DNA of 64,000 nt from CBDHCC01 sp965219235 (GCA_965219235.1 OZ244721.1:2356001-2420000); one strand, 5' to 3'. Counted from the stretch's first letter, positions 22,633 to 32,709 are shown. Numbers and translations: made by a program. Notes: a model not told the origin generated them from the sequence alone.

Positions 22633-22710
22633 CGTCATTCCCGCGAAAGCGGAACTCCAGGCATCAATCCGTCATCCGGAGCCTGGATCCCCGCTTTCGC
22701 GGGGATGACG
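22633..22710. repeat. Intergenic palindrome of the GTCATCCCCGC family
   Basis: CGTCATTCCCGCGAAAGCGG (22633-22652) faces CCCCGCTTTCGCGGGGATGA (22689-22708), forming a long imperfect hairpin between the COQ9 and feoA genes. A related element is at 29021-29129. Confidence 0.75.
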
Positions 22711-22729
22711 AAGAAGGAACGGCCGCCCG

Positions 22730-23401
22730 TCACAGGACCGGATAGCGCAGGCGCCCCAGAAAGCGGGTCAGGCTCGGCCGCTCGCGGTTCGAGCCGCGCC
22801 ATTGCGCCTTGACCTTCTCGAACTTCCCGACATCGGCGAGCCGCCGGTCGAGGAACGCCCGCGTGTCGGCGTGATCCTCGCTCATGTCGTCCAGGAACAC
22901 CGCGATGGTGGAGCCGTACACGCCCATCAGGATCGCGCGCTTCGAATAGTGGTTCCAGTCGGTGGCGGTGTCGCCGGCCAGCCGCCACATCCGGTCGGCG
23001 GTCCGCCAGCCGAGTCGCGCCGCCTCGCCGAGATTGGTGGGCCGGGCGAGCACGGCGAGCGCTCGGCGCAGGCCCTCGCGGTCGGAAGCCATGAGGTCGA
23101 GCCGGTGCTCCACCAGGGCGCGGATGCGCTGGCTGACCCGCATCGCGTCGATCCGCTCCGGCGAGAAGGCGGCGACGGTGCGCCGGTCGAGACTGTCGAA
23201 CCAGGCGTCGACGAGCGCCGCCGGCCCACCCGGGAAGGCGAGTCGCGCGATGTCGGGGTCGACGCCCGCCTCGTCGGCCGCCGCCGCCACCGCCGCCCCG
23301 CCCCAGCCGTCGAACCCCGCCTGCGCGGCGAGGCCCGGGGCGAGCGCGACGCGGACCTCGTCGAGCGTGGGATCGTCGGGGAGGGGGTCGGCGGCGGTCA
23401 T
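22730..23401 (-). CDS. COQ9-family protein
   Basis: 223 residues, homologous to mitochondrial COQ9, a lipid-binding TetR-fold protein needed for ubiquinone synthesis. The family signature is clear in TATDWNHYSKRAILMGVYGS and TIAVFLDDMSEDHADTRAFL. The N-terminal half is TetR-like helical. ATG 23401 is chosen because upstream in-frame residues are not family-like. It is upstream of feoAB on the same strand, separated by repeats, so probably a single-gene unit. Confidence 0.9.
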   Translation of the reverse strand: MTAADPLPDDPTLDEVRVALAPGLAAQAGFDGWGGAAVAAAADEAGVDPDIARLAFPGGPAALVDAWFDSLDRRTVAAFSPERIDAMRVSQRIRALVEHRLDLMASDREGLRRALAVLARPTNLGEAARLGWRTADRMWRLAGDTATDWNHYSKRAILMGVYGSTIAVFLDDMSEDHADTRAFLDRRLADVGKFEKVKAQWRGSNRERPSLTRFLGRLRYPVL

Positions 23402-23466
23402 GCGGGGAATGCTAGGAGCGACACTTTGCGGCCGCAAGTCGCTCGCGGACCGCGCCGCGCCGTCGT

Positions 23467-23574
23467 GTCACCCTCACCCTTCCGCCGCTGAAGCGGCTCC
23501 CTCCCTCTCCCGATGGGAGAGGGGCTTGGGGTGCGTCCCCTCTCCCACCGGGAGAGGGACAGGGTGAGGGTGAC
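23467..23574. repeat. REP-like inverted repeat
   Basis: The same element as at 19789-19853: outer arms GTCACCCTCACCC (23467-23479) and its complement (23562-23574), with two inner CTCTCCC/GGGAGAG palindromes. It fills most of the gap between the COQ9 start and the DMT transporter stop. Confidence 0.75.
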
Positions 23575-23584
23575 CGGCGGAGAC

Positions 23585-24484
23585 CTACGCCCTGCGCCGC
23601 TGCGCCAGCACCAGCGCCAGCGCGATCAGCGCCGCTCCGCCCAGGTCGGCCGCGCCCAGCGTCTCTCCGAACGCCAGCCAGCCGGTGAGCGCGGCGACCG
23701 CCGGCTGGGTGAGCAGCGCCAGGCCCACGACCAGCGGCCGGACCGCGCCCAAGGCCCAGATCAGCATCCCCTGCCCCGCGATCTGGCTGAGCAGGGCGAG
23801 CGCCACCAGCGGCGTCCAGTTGCCGGGCCAGACCCGCTCGCCCAGCAGCAGCGCCAGCGCGAGGAGCGCGGGCGCGCTGGCGGCGGTCGACCAGGCGAGC
23901 ACCGACCAGCTCCCCAGCCGCCCGCGCGCGCCCTTCAGCGCCACCAGATAGCCCGTGTAGAGCACGCCCGCCGCCAGGCACAGCGCGTCGCCGAGCAGGT
24001 TGCCGGGCGCGATCTCGAAGCTGCGACCCATCAACAGCGCGCCGCCCGCGCAGGCGAGCGCCAGCGCCAGCGCCTGGGCGCGGCTCGGCCACCGCCGCGC
24101 GACCGCGAACGCCCACAGCGGGAAGAGCAGGCTCGCGGTGTTGCCGAACAGCGTGGCGTTCGCCGCCTTCGTCAGCACGATGCCCGAGTGCCAGGCGGCC
24201 AGATCGGCGGCGAAGAACAGCCCGCCCAGCGCCACGGCCACCATCAGGTTCCCGCGCGGCCGCGCGCTCCCCTCCCGCCGGGCGAACAGCGCCAGCACCG
24301 GCAGCGCCAGCGCCAGTCGCCAGAAGCCGGTGGCGACCGGGCCGGTGTCCGCCAGCCGCACCAGCCACGGGCCAAGCGCCAGGCAGGCGTTGCCCGCGAT
24401 CAGCACGAGGACGGCGGTGGAGCGCCCCGCTTGGGGCTGCCCAACATCTGCTTGCGCTTGCCGATCCATCCGACCCGTCCCCAT
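23585..24484 (-). CDS. EamA-type (DMT) drug/metabolite transporter
   Basis: 299-residue inner-membrane exporter with ten predicted helices in two EamA repeats (about 25-150 and 165-295). Typical family segments are PVATGFWRLALALPVLALFA, LTKAANATLFGNTASLLFPL and PAVAALTGWLAFGE. ATG 24484 has GGAGG 8 bases upstream; ATG 24469 is possible. It is divergent from the Old Yellow Enzyme gene with only 41 bases between starts, so the two promoters overlap. The substrate is unknown. Confidence 0.88.
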   Translation of the reverse strand: MGTGRMDRQAQADVGQPQAGRSTAVLVLIAGNACLALGPWLVRLADTGPVATGFWRLALALPVLALFARREGSARPRGNLMVAVALGGLFFAADLAAWHSGIVLTKAANATLFGNTASLLFPLWAFAVARRWPSRAQALALALACAGGALLMGRSFEIAPGNLLGDALCLAAGVLYTGYLVALKGARGRLGSWSVLAWSTAASAPALLALALLLGERVWPGNWTPLVALALLSQIAGQGMLIWALGAVRPLVVGLALLTQPAVAALTGWLAFGETLGAADLGGAALIALALVLAQRRRA

Positions 24485-24525
24485 GTGGCACCCTCCACCC
24501 GAAGTCACCCGCCAAAGGACCCACC

Positions 24526-25623
24526 ATGCCCAGCCTGTTCGATCCCATCCAGCTGGGCGCGATCCACGCCCCCAACCGCATCCTGATGGCGCCGCTGACA
24601 CGCGGGCGGGCGACGCGCGGGCACGTGCCGACGCCCCTGATGGCGGAGTATTACGCGCAACGGGCGGGCGCTGGCCTGATCATCACCGAGGCGACGGGGA
24701 TCAGCCGGGAGGGACTGGGATGGCCCTTCGCCCCCGGACTCTGGTCGAACGAGCAGGTGGCGGCGTGGACGCCGGTGACCGACGCCGTCCACCGCGCCGG
24801 TGGGCGCATCGCGGCGCAGCTGTGGCACATGGGCCGCATCGTCCATCCCGACTTCCTGGGCGGCGCCCGGCCGGTCTCCGCCTCGGCCACCACCGCGCCC
24901 GGGCAGGCGCACACCTACGCCGGCAAGCAGCCCTACGAGGAGGCCCGCGCGCTCGCCCTGGACGAGATCCCCCGCGTGATCGGCGACTATGCCGCGGCGG
25001 CGCGCAACGCGATGGCGGCGGGCTTCGACGGGGTGCAGATCCACGCCGCCAACGGCTATCTGATCGACCAGTTCCTCCGCGACAACGCCAACCTGCGCGA
25101 GGATGAGTATGGCGGTCCCGCCGAGAACCGCGTCCGCCTGCTGCGCGAGGTCGCCACGGCGGTGGCGGGCGAGGTCGGCGCGGACCGCACGGCGGTGCGG
25201 ATGTCGCCCAACGGCGACACGCAGGGGGTGGACGACTCCGACCCGGTGGGCACCTTCACGACGGCCGCAAAGGCGCTGGAGCCGATGGGCCTGGCGTTCC
25301 TCGAACTGCGCGAGCCGCGCGCCGACGGCACCTTCGGCTCCACGGAGGTGCCGCCCGTCAGCCCGCACATCCGGCGCGTGTTCACCGGCCCGCTGGTGCT
25401 CAACAGCGACTATGGCAAGGCGGACGGGCAGGCGCGGCTGGACGCGGGCCTGGCCGACGCGATCGCCTATGGCCGCCCCTTCCTCGCCAACCCCGACCTC
25501 CCCGAGCGCCTGCGCCGCGACGCGCCCCTGAACCCGGACGTCATGGCGACCTGGTACTCACCGGGCGCGCCGGGCTACACCGACTACCCCGCGCTGGAAC
25601 CGGCGCGGGCGGCCGCGGGTTGA
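24526..25623 (+). CDS. Old Yellow Enzyme-type alkene reductase
   Basis: FMN-dependent, NAD(P)H-using reductase of electron-poor C=C bonds (NemA/OYE family), 365 residues, a TIM barrel. Features: NRILMAPLTRGRA at the N-terminus, the substrate-binding pair in AANGYLIDQFLRD and QLWHMGRI, FMN phosphate contact region near YGRPFLANPDLPERL, and the C-terminal YTDYP. The usual role is detoxification of electrophiles. Divergent from the DMT exporter and followed 6 bases later by a SOUL-family gene. Confidence 0.94.
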   Translation: MPSLFDPIQLGAIHAPNRILMAPLTRGRATRGHVPTPLMAEYYAQRAGAGLIITEATGISREGLGWPFAPGLWSNEQVAAWTPVTDAVHRAGGRIAAQLWHMGRIVHPDFLGGARPVSASATTAPGQAHTYAGKQPYEEARALALDEIPRVIGDYAAAARNAMAAGFDGVQIHAANGYLIDQFLRDNANLREDEYGGPAENRVRLLREVATAVAGEVGADRTAVRMSPNGDTQGVDDSDPVGTFTTAAKALEPMGLAFLELREPRADGTFGSTEVPPVSPHIRRVFTGPLVLNSDYGKADGQARLDAGLADAIAYGRPFLANPDLPERLRRDAPLNPDVMATWYSPGAPGYTDYPALEPARAAAG

Positions 25624-25629
25624 GCGGCC

Positions 25630-26385
25630 ATGGCACTCTTCCGCACCCGCCCGCCCCAGGATCATCCACGCGCCCACTACGTCGCCGACGCGGATGGCGA
25701 CGAGCGCTACGACGCGACCATCGGATATGACGACGGGCACGACGACGATGGCGATGACGAGGAATGGGAGGAGGACCGCCCGTCCGGCTCAGGCGTCCGC
25801 AAGCTGCTCGGCCTGGGTTTCCTCGCGGCGGGCGTCGGCTACGGCGCGATGGTGTGGCGCGACAAGGGGGCGGAGCGCGCGCCCTACATGCTGGACGCGG
25901 AGGACGGCGACTGTTCGATCCGCCGCTATCCCGAGCTGATCGTCGCCGAGACGACGCAGCCCGGCAGCCGGTCGCAGGCGCTCGATCGCGGCTATCGCCG
26001 GCTGGCCGACTATATCGGCGCCAAGAACCGGCCGGGCGACAGGATCGCCATGGTGGCGCCGGTGCTGGCCGAACGGGCGGAGGACGTCGCCGGGGACGCG
26101 CGCTGGCGCACCCGCTTCGTGATGCCGTCGGGCTGGACCGAGGACCGGCTGCCCACGCCGTCGGGCGCGGTGGCGCTCGCCACCATCCCGCGCCGCCGGG
26201 TCGCCGCGGTGCGCTTCTCCGGCAGCGGCGACGATTCCACGATGGCGGCCAAGGAGCGCGAGTTGCGCAACTGGATCGAACGGCGCGGCGAGACGGCGTC
26301 CGGCGGGGCGGAATACGCCTATTACGACGCCCCCTTCATCCCGCCGATGGCGCGAAGGAACGAGGTGCTGATCGCGTTGGGGTAG
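25630..26385 (+). CDS. SOUL heme-binding family protein with acidic, membrane-anchored N-terminus
   Basis: 251 residues. The SOUL/HEBP domain covers about 95-250 (YMLDAEDGDCSIRRYPELIVAE, MVAPVLAE, YAYYDAPFIPPMARRNEVLI). Before it lie a very acidic stretch (DDGHDDDGDDEEWEED, about 38-53) and one hydrophobic segment (LLGLGFLAAGVGYGAMVW), so the protein is probably anchored in the inner membrane with the SOUL domain outside. Members bind heme or act in heme handling. It starts 6 bases after the alkene reductase stop. The acidic head is unusual for the family. Confidence 0.85.
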   Translation: MALFRTRPPQDHPRAHYVADADGDERYDATIGYDDGHDDDGDDEEWEEDRPSGSGVRKLLGLGFLAAGVGYGAMVWRDKGAERAPYMLDAEDGDCSIRRYPELIVAETTQPGSRSQALDRGYRRLADYIGAKNRPGDRIAMVAPVLAERAEDVAGDARWRTRFVMPSGWTEDRLPTPSGAVALATIPRRRVAAVRFSGSGDDSTMAAKERELRNWIERRGETASGGAEYAYYDAPFIPPMARRNEVLIALG

Positions 26386-26466
26386 ACGGCCTTGAGCTAG
26401 ACGAAGGTCGTCAGACACGCACCACGCGCTGGCAGCCGAGCGTCGCTTCTAGGAAGTATTTCGCAA

Positions 26467-27840
26467 CTACCTCACCTGAACATAAGCGACATCAAGATTG
26501 GAGCCACCGGGCCAATAGACCCGAAATTGTAGACTGTTGTTGAGGTTAGTGACACTAGTCGAAACCGTAATCTTGGTCCAGATGTTTCCCTGACGGATTT
26601 CCGAGGCTGTGACTGTGTGCAAGGCAAGAACGGTATCGCTACTGCCATCGTATATGTCCAACCCGGCCACCGTTCCCACTGGCGTGGGCGCGCGGAGGAA
26701 AAAATCCACCGTCATAGCGCCTACGGGAAATTTCATGCTCGGGCCGAACACGAGTGTGCCGGCAGTCGATTGCCCGATGACAGCGGATATCCAATTCTGC
26801 GGTCGAACAAAATAGTTGTTGTTGGAGAACGCCATAGGCGCTCGGCCCGCCTCGAACGCATAACGCCCCCCGGCTCCCAATCCAAGGATTTGCGCCGAGG
26901 TTGTTTCGGTGTTTATAAGACTGCCGCTGTTGCCTATGTCAGTTATCCACCCCAAAAGCGCACTACCGTTCACCACTTGATTGTCAAGTATCTTCGACCT
27001 GATGGATATATTATGCTGTATCAGCTTATCTTGTATAGGAATGGGGTAGGAACAGTATTTTAAAGTTTTTTCAGTAAAGATTTTGAACAAGCCATAGTAG
27101 TAATTGTAGGAAACATTAGGGTAGTTGTATTGCTGATTCGGACTGTCGTAAGTTGCTCCACTCTTGGATACCCAGGTATTGAACTGAGACAGCGCGCCCG
27201 CACAATCTCCGGTTGACACATCGTACAAGCCGATCAGAGAAATCTGATCGAAGAAGTTATTTGTGTAGGGTAACCTGTTTCTATTCCACTGAGATGTGCT
27301 ACCTCCAACAATTGCCCATCTGACAAAATCATTTGGTGCCCACAATCCATACGGCTGTGGCTTGCTGTAGGCGAGTGCCACGTACCGAGCCAGCCAATTA
27401 TCGTCGAACCAGAAATTGTTAAAGGAATTGGTTTGACTTACTCCTCGGTCGCCAATTCCGTTGTGCTCAATGAAGGCATAGCCTCCACCGCTTCTGTCGA
27501 GAGAACCGTCGCCATTCAAATCAAGTAACAAATGGCAGTCTTTGTCCGGTGTTGTAGACTGATGGGTCGGATCAGAGCCATATGCTACTAGCGCATTAAG
27601 ATCGTTCTTACGCTGGCTTGTGTCACATAAATTGTTGTATTGAGATGGCGTGTAGTAGTTGTAGGGAGCGGCAAGATTCGTTATGGATCGGTACATCCCC
27701 TGGTTTCCGTACATGAAATCAGCGGCGGCTTGGCCATTGGGATAGTGCCTCCCATAGGTGAAGCCTTGATCGGCATGAGCTGTGTTGGCACACAACAGTC
27801 CGAGAGCACCCAAGAATGCCCGAACAATAGCCCTTCTCAT
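26467..27840 (-). CDS. Secreted protein of unknown function, AT-rich orphan
   Basis: 457 residues, no family recognised. A signal peptide (MRRAIVRAFLGALGLLCANTAHA) is followed by a Tyr/Asn-rich region with four Cys (about Cys72, Cys102, Cys213 and Cys270) and a calcium-loop-like DLNGDGSLD near 106-114. About 350-457 looks like a beta-sandwich, possibly a carbohydrate-binding module (TVDFFLRAPTPVGTVAG, SLQFRVYWPGGSNLDV). Base composition is far more AT-rich than the flanking genes and codon use differs, indicating recent transfer. No neighbour suggests a pathway. An extracellular glycan- or surface-related role is only a guess. Confidence 0.75.
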   Translation of the reverse strand: MRRAIVRAFLGALGLLCANTAHADQGFTYGRHYPNGQAAADFMYGNQGMYRSITNLAAPYNYYTPSQYNNLCDTSQRKNDLNALVAYGSDPTHQSTTPDKDCHLLLDLNGDGSLDRSGGGYAFIEHNGIGDRGVSQTNSFNNFWFDDNWLARYVALAYSKPQPYGLWAPNDFVRWAIVGGSTSQWNRNRLPYTNNFFDQISLIGLYDVSTGDCAGALSQFNTWVSKSGATYDSPNQQYNYPNVSYNYYYGLFKIFTEKTLKYCSYPIPIQDKLIQHNISIRSKILDNQVVNGSALLGWITDIGNSGSLINTETTSAQILGLGAGGRYAFEAGRAPMAFSNNNYFVRPQNWISAVIGQSTAGTLVFGPSMKFPVGAMTVDFFLRAPTPVGTVAGLDIYDGSSDTVLALHTVTASEIRQGNIWTKITVSTSVTNLNNSLQFRVYWPGGSNLDVAYVQVR

Positions 27841-28045
27841 TTCGCCTCCCCTGCTGCGCGCGAACCCTGTACAGGGCTCCCCGACCTACAGCACAGGTGA
27901 AGAGCCGCAAAGCGATTTCCATGATCACTGTTCGATAGCTGCGCGCCAAGCCTTCGAACGGTTCCCACGGCGGCAGATAGCGGACGATCTGCTTTACGCG
28001 CTTCGCCGGCAGGCTCACGGCCGAGTAAGAGGCTCGCCTCGACTT
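27841..28045. other. Intergenic region with no recognised gene
   Basis: About 200 bases between the start of the AT-rich secreted-protein gene and the stop of the GNAT gene. A 99-residue minus-strand frame (27719-28018) begins in it and runs into the secreted-protein gene, but it matches nothing I know. It may be a junction scar from the insertion of the AT-rich gene. Confidence 0.3.
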
Positions 28046-28585
28046 TCATGGCCCCCGCCGCGTCCGCCACTTCTCGGCCGACTGCCCCCACGCGTCCACC
28101 CGCACCCCGTCCAGCGGAGCCGGCAGCGCGGTCGGTCCCTCGTTCACCGATCCCAGCCGCTGCGCCAGCGCGATCGAGCGGTGGTTGTCGGGCGCGATGG
28201 TGTGGATGATGTGCGTCCAGCCGAGCCGGTCCACCGCGAAGTCCATCGCCGCCACCGCCGCTTCGTGGGCGTAGCCGCGTCCGGCGAACTCCCGCGACAC
28301 GCCCCAGCCGACCTCGGTCCCCGGCCAGTCGGGCGGGCTCCAGGGGCCGATGCGGCCGACCCAGCGGCCGGTGTCGCGCTCGATGACCGAGAACATGGCG
28401 AAGCCGTCCACCACCCACGCGCCCACCAGCGAGGTGAAGAAGCGCCACGCCTCGGACCGCGACTTGACCCCGCCCAGATGACGGTTGGTCTCCTCCTCCG
28501 CGGCGAAGGCGGCGATGTGCGGGAAGTCGTCCGCCACCGGGGGCCGCAGGATCAGCCGCCCGGTCTCGATCAGCGGCCCGTTCAC
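28046..28585 (-). CDS. GNAT-family N-acetyltransferase (RimJ/RimL type)
   Basis: 179 residues, starting at GTG 28585, which overlaps the ribH stop (GTGA). It has the N-terminal LIETGRLILRPPVADDF typical of RimJ/RimL-like enzymes and the acetyl-CoA-binding region EVGWGVSREFAGRGYAHEA, followed by HTIAPDNHRSIALAQRLG. Transfers acetyl groups from acetyl-CoA to an amine; the substrate is unknown. It is coupled to ribH, although no link to riboflavin synthesis is known. Confidence 0.9.
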   Translation of the reverse strand: MNGPLIETGRLILRPPVADDFPHIAAFAAEEETNRHLGGVKSRSEAWRFFTSLVGAWVVDGFAMFSVIERDTGRWVGRIGPWSPPDWPGTEVGWGVSREFAGRGYAHEAAVAAMDFAVDRLGWTHIIHTIAPDNHRSIALAQRLGSVNEGPTALPAPLDGVRVDAWGQSAEKWRTRRGP

Positions 28586-29001
28586 GCGAAGCGCTCCCTG
28601 AGCGCCATGAGCGCGAGCGCCGCGCGGGCCGCGTCGCCGCCCTTGTCCTTGCCCGCGGGGTCGGCGCGCACGCGGGCCTGCTCGTCGTCCTCGACCGTCA
28701 GGATGCCGTTGCCGATCGCCAGGCCGTCGAGGCTCAGCGCCATCAGCGCGCGCGCCGACTCGCCGGCCACGATCTCGAAATGATACGTCTCGCCCCGGAT
28801 CACCACGCCCAGCGCCACGAAGGCGTCGTAGCGCCCGCTCTCCGCCGCCAGCGCGATCGCGGCCGGGAGTTCCAGCGCGCCGGGCACCGTCACCGTCTCG
28901 TGGCTGTGCCCCGCCCCCTCCAGCGCCGCCCGCGCGCCGGCGAGCAGCGGGTCGTTGTGCCCGGCGTAGAACCGCGCCTCCGCGATCAGGATGTGCGCCA
29001 T
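28582..29001 (-). CDS. ribH: 6,7-dimethyl-8-ribityllumazine synthase
   Basis: Penultimate enzyme of riboflavin synthesis: condenses the butanone phosphate made by RibB with the pyrimidine made via RibD. 139 residues, with family motifs ARFY at the N-terminus, TVTVPGALELPAAIALAAES, ALGVVIRGETYHFEIVA (catalytic His in the last) and AIGNGILTVEDDEQA. A Lys-rich C-terminal helix ends the protein. Downstream of ribB across a repeat; coupled to the GNAT gene. Confidence 0.96.
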   Translation of the reverse strand: MAHILIAEARFYAGHNDPLLAGARAALEGAGHSHETVTVPGALELPAAIALAAESGRYDAFVALGVVIRGETYHFEIVAGESARALMALSLDGLAIGNGILTVEDDEQARVRADPAGKDKGGDAARAALALMALRERFA

Positions 29002-29020
29002 CGGTCGGTCCCTCCCTTTC

Positions 29021-29129
29021 TGTCATCCCCGCGGAGGCGGGGATCCATGCGACGATGCGGTCAACTCTCCGATGCTCCTCGCGGGAGGCCCGCTTGGCGC
29101 GTGGATCCCCGCCTTCGCGGGGATGACGT
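29021..29129. repeat. Intergenic palindrome of the GTCATCCCCGC family
   Basis: TGTCATCCCCGCGGAGGCGG (29021-29040) and its near-complement GCCTTCGCGGGGATGACG (about 29111-29128) form a long imperfect hairpin between ribB and ribH, a second copy of the 22633-22710 family. Confidence 0.75.
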
Positions 29130-29158
29130 AGGGGGAGACTCTCGGCAAGAGGTCCCCC

Positions 29159-30436
<1,278 letters not shown>

Positions 30437-30510
30437 AGGAGAGGGTGTGTCACACTGTGGTGTGAGTGACAAGAGAGTTTCGTCACACCATCATGGGCAT
30501 TCGTGTAGAG

Positions 30511-30611
30511 CCGCTCGTCCCGAGCTTGTCGAAGGACGTATACAGGACCCAGCCGCAACGACCGGCGGACGTGCCTTGCCCAACGTCCTTCGACAGGCTC
30601 AGGACGAGCGG
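30511..30611. repeat. Inverted pair of GACAAGCTCAGG-type repeats
   Basis: CCGCTCGTCCCGAGCTTGTC (30511-30530) and the complementary GACAGGCTCAGGACGAGCGG (ending 30611) face each other in the ribE-ribB gap. Similar pairs occur at about 38943-39043 and 40717-40808. Confidence 0.75.
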
Positions 30612-30622
30612 GGGTGGTGCTT

Positions 30623-31240
30623 TTACGAGGAGAAGCGATCCTCCCGCACCGCCAGCATCCGCTGCAGGTAGCGCGCCATCGGGTCGGCCTCCAGATTGAC
30701 CTCGTCGCCCACCGCCAGCGCGTGGAGTGTCGTCACCTCCGCCGTGTGGGGGATGATGTTGAGCGTGAAAACCGTGCCGTCCGCCCGGTCCTCCACCCCG
30801 TTCACCGTCAGCGAGACGCCGTCCACCGCCACCGACCCCTTGCGCGCCAGATAAGGAGCCATGGCGGAGGGCGCCGCGATCGTCAGCCGGGTGGAGCCGC
30901 CGTCGGGCTCGACCGCCTCGACCCGCCCGACACCGTCGACATGTCCCAGCACGATGTGACCGCCCAGCTCGTCGCCGACCCTCAGCGAGCGCTCCAGGTT
31001 CAGCCGCGCGCCCTGCCGCCAGCGGTCGGCGGCCGTCAGCGAGACGGTCTCCGCCGACACGTCCACCGCGAACATCCCCCGGGCGCGCTCCACCACCGTC
31101 AGGCAGACGCCCGAACAGGCGACCGACGCGCCCAGATCGAGCGCGGCCGCGTCGAAGGTCGTGCCGATCTCGACGCGCAGATCGCGGTCGCGGCGCACCG
31201 CCAGCACGGTGCCGATGTCCGTCACGATGCCGGTGAACAT
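30623..31240 (-). CDS. ribE: Riboflavin synthase alpha subunit
   Basis: Dismutates two lumazine molecules to riboflavin. 205 residues starting MFTGIVTDIGTV, the invariant family N-terminus. Two lumazine-binding repeats are seen: VACSGVCLTVVE in the first and VAVDGVSLTVNG in the second, each with the usual partner (HIVLGHVDGVG in the second barrel). The start lies inside the last 19 bases of ribD, so the two are coupled. Confidence 0.96.
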   Translation of the reverse strand: MFTGIVTDIGTVLAVRRDRDLRVEIGTTFDAAALDLGASVACSGVCLTVVERARGMFAVDVSAETVSLTAADRWRQGARLNLERSLRVGDELGGHIVLGHVDGVGRVEAVEPDGGSTRLTIAAPSAMAPYLARKGSVAVDGVSLTVNGVEDRADGTVFTLNIIPHTAEVTTLHALAVGDEVNLEADPMARYLQRMLAVREDRFSS

Positions 31241-32226
31241 GGGACCTCCTCTCCTCGGGTCCGCTCGTAAACCTCCAGCGTGTCCGCGCCAAGCGCTCGG
31301 CGTTCGGCGAGCGTCCAGCGCCCACGCGCGGCGGCCAGCGAGGGGAGGCCGTACTCGCCCACCGCCGGACGGCCGCCGCCGATCAGGACGGGCGCGCGAT
31401 AGAGGAGCAGCCGGTCCACCACGTCCGCCGCCAGGAACGCCGCCGCCGCTTGCGCGCCGCCCTCCATCAGTACGCTTCCCACCGGCGGCAGGTCGGTGGG
31501 GGAGGATACGGCGGTCCACCCCTCCGGCGCCTCCCCCCGGGTCAGCACCAGCCGCCTGGGCGAGCGGTCCGCCAACCCCTCCAGCCGCACGTCGAGCGAC
31601 GGCCGGTCGGCGCGCAGCGTGCGCCCGCCCACCAGGATGGCGTCATGGCGGGCGCGCTCGAGATGGGCGTGGGCGCGCGCCCGCTCGCCCGTGATCCAGC
31701 GGCTCTCGCCCGCCGCCGTGGCGATCGCCCCGTCCAGGCTGAGGCCGAGCTTGAGGGTGACGAACGGCCGTCCCAGCCGCTGCCGGACGAGGAAGGGGGC
31801 GAGCGCGCGCGCCGCCTCCGCCGCGCGGACGCCGGTCGCCACCTCCACTCCGGCCGCGCGCAGCCGCTCGAAACCCCGGCCGTCGGTGCGCGGGTCGGGG
31901 TCGCCCAGCGCCGCCACCACCCGCGCCACCCCCGCCGCCGCCAGCCGGTCGGCGCAGGCCGCCCCGCGCGGGCTCCGGTGGGCGCAGGGCTCCAGCGTGA
32001 CGTAGGCCGTCGCCCCGCGCGCCGCCCCGCCGGCCGCGTCGAGCGCCACCGCTTCGGCATGGGGCCGCCCACCAGGTTGGGTCCAGCCCCGCCCGACCAC
32101 GCGACCGTCCCCGACCAGCACGCAGCCCACGGCCGGGTTGAGGCCCGTCCGTCCCCGTCCCCGCTCGCCCTGCGCCAGCGCCGCGCCCATCCAGCGGGCG
32201 TCGTCCGCCACAGGCCGGGCGCTCAC
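31222..32226 (-). CDS. ribD: Bifunctional riboflavin deaminase/reductase RibD
   Basis: Second and third steps of the pyrimidine branch of riboflavin synthesis. 334 residues from GTG 32226 (overlapping the upstream stop, GTGA). The deaminase half has the zinc site PHAEAVAL and TLEPCAHRSPRGAACADRL; the reductase half has KLGLSLDGAIATAAGESRWI and VLMEGGAQAAAAFL. The 3' end overlaps ribE by 19 bases. No FMN riboswitch was recognised before the operon. Confidence 0.95.
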   Translation of the reverse strand: MSARPVADDARWMGAALAQGERGRGRTGLNPAVGCVLVGDGRVVGRGWTQPGGRPHAEAVALDAAGGAARGATAYVTLEPCAHRSPRGAACADRLAAAGVARVVAALGDPDPRTDGRGFERLRAAGVEVATGVRAAEAARALAPFLVRQRLGRPFVTLKLGLSLDGAIATAAGESRWITGERARAHAHLERARHDAILVGGRTLRADRPSLDVRLEGLADRSPRRLVLTRGEAPEGWTAVSSPTDLPPVGSVLMEGGAQAAAAFLAADVVDRLLLYRAPVLIGGGRPAVGEYGLPSLAAARGRWTLAERRALGADTLEVYERTRGEEVPCSPAS

Positions 32227-32561
32227 ATCCCCAGCCGCTTCAGTTCCCTGTCGATCTTCTTGAAGGGTTCGCGCCGGCGCTCCAGCTCCGCCTGCTGCGC
32301 GTCCTTGATCGTCTGGTACTCCGCCTGCTGCGCCGCGATCTCGGCGGCCGAGCGCCCCTCCTTCCAGTTCCTCACATAGGTGATGTCGGGGTGGTACTCG
32401 CGCTCGAAATGGCTGTCGTGGACGAAGCCCAGGACGATGAGCGCCGGCAGGGCGACGGCGAGCGTGGCGAAGACCAGCTGGTGCTTCTGCCGGGTGGAGA
32501 AAAACAGCTTCAGATCGGCCCACACGACCGACGGGCGCGAGGGGCGGGGCAGGAAGGCCAT
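32223..32561 (-). CDS. Small single-span membrane protein upstream of ribD
   Basis: 112 residues from ATG 32561. A basic N-terminus (MAFLPRPSRPSVVWADLKLF) is followed by one membrane helix (about 38-57, LVFATLAVALPALIVLGFVH) and an acidic/basic coiled-coil-like tail (AAEIAAQQAEYQTIKDAQQA). Not assigned to a characterised family; similar small proteins are common in sphingomonads. Coupled to ribD by a GTGA overlap, so it may be the first gene of the ribDE operon. Confidence 0.7.
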   Translation of the reverse strand: MAFLPRPSRPSVVWADLKLFFSTRQKHQLVFATLAVALPALIVLGFVHDSHFEREYHPDITYVRNWKEGRSAAEIAAQQAEYQTIKDAQQAELERRREPFKKIDRELKRLGM

Positions 32562-32709
32562 GAGCCGGATGTAGGGGATGGCGGGCTGATGGGGAAGGGT
32601 GCCTGACCATAGCCCTCTCCTCTTCAGGGGAAAGGGTTGGGAGAGCATCCCCTCAACCCACCCCGCTCGGAGGAGAGGAGGGGCTAGCCCCGAACGTCCG
32701 GCGCCTGCT

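Noticed and set aside
26617..27063. Plus-strand 148-codon frame opposite the secreted-protein gene
   Set aside because: No ribosome-binding site or known domain; the minus-strand gene has a signal peptide and consistent codon use.
30437..32709. FMN riboswitch in front of the riboflavin genes
   Set aside because: None of the conserved FMN-riboswitch blocks could be recognised; the gaps contain palindromic repeats instead.
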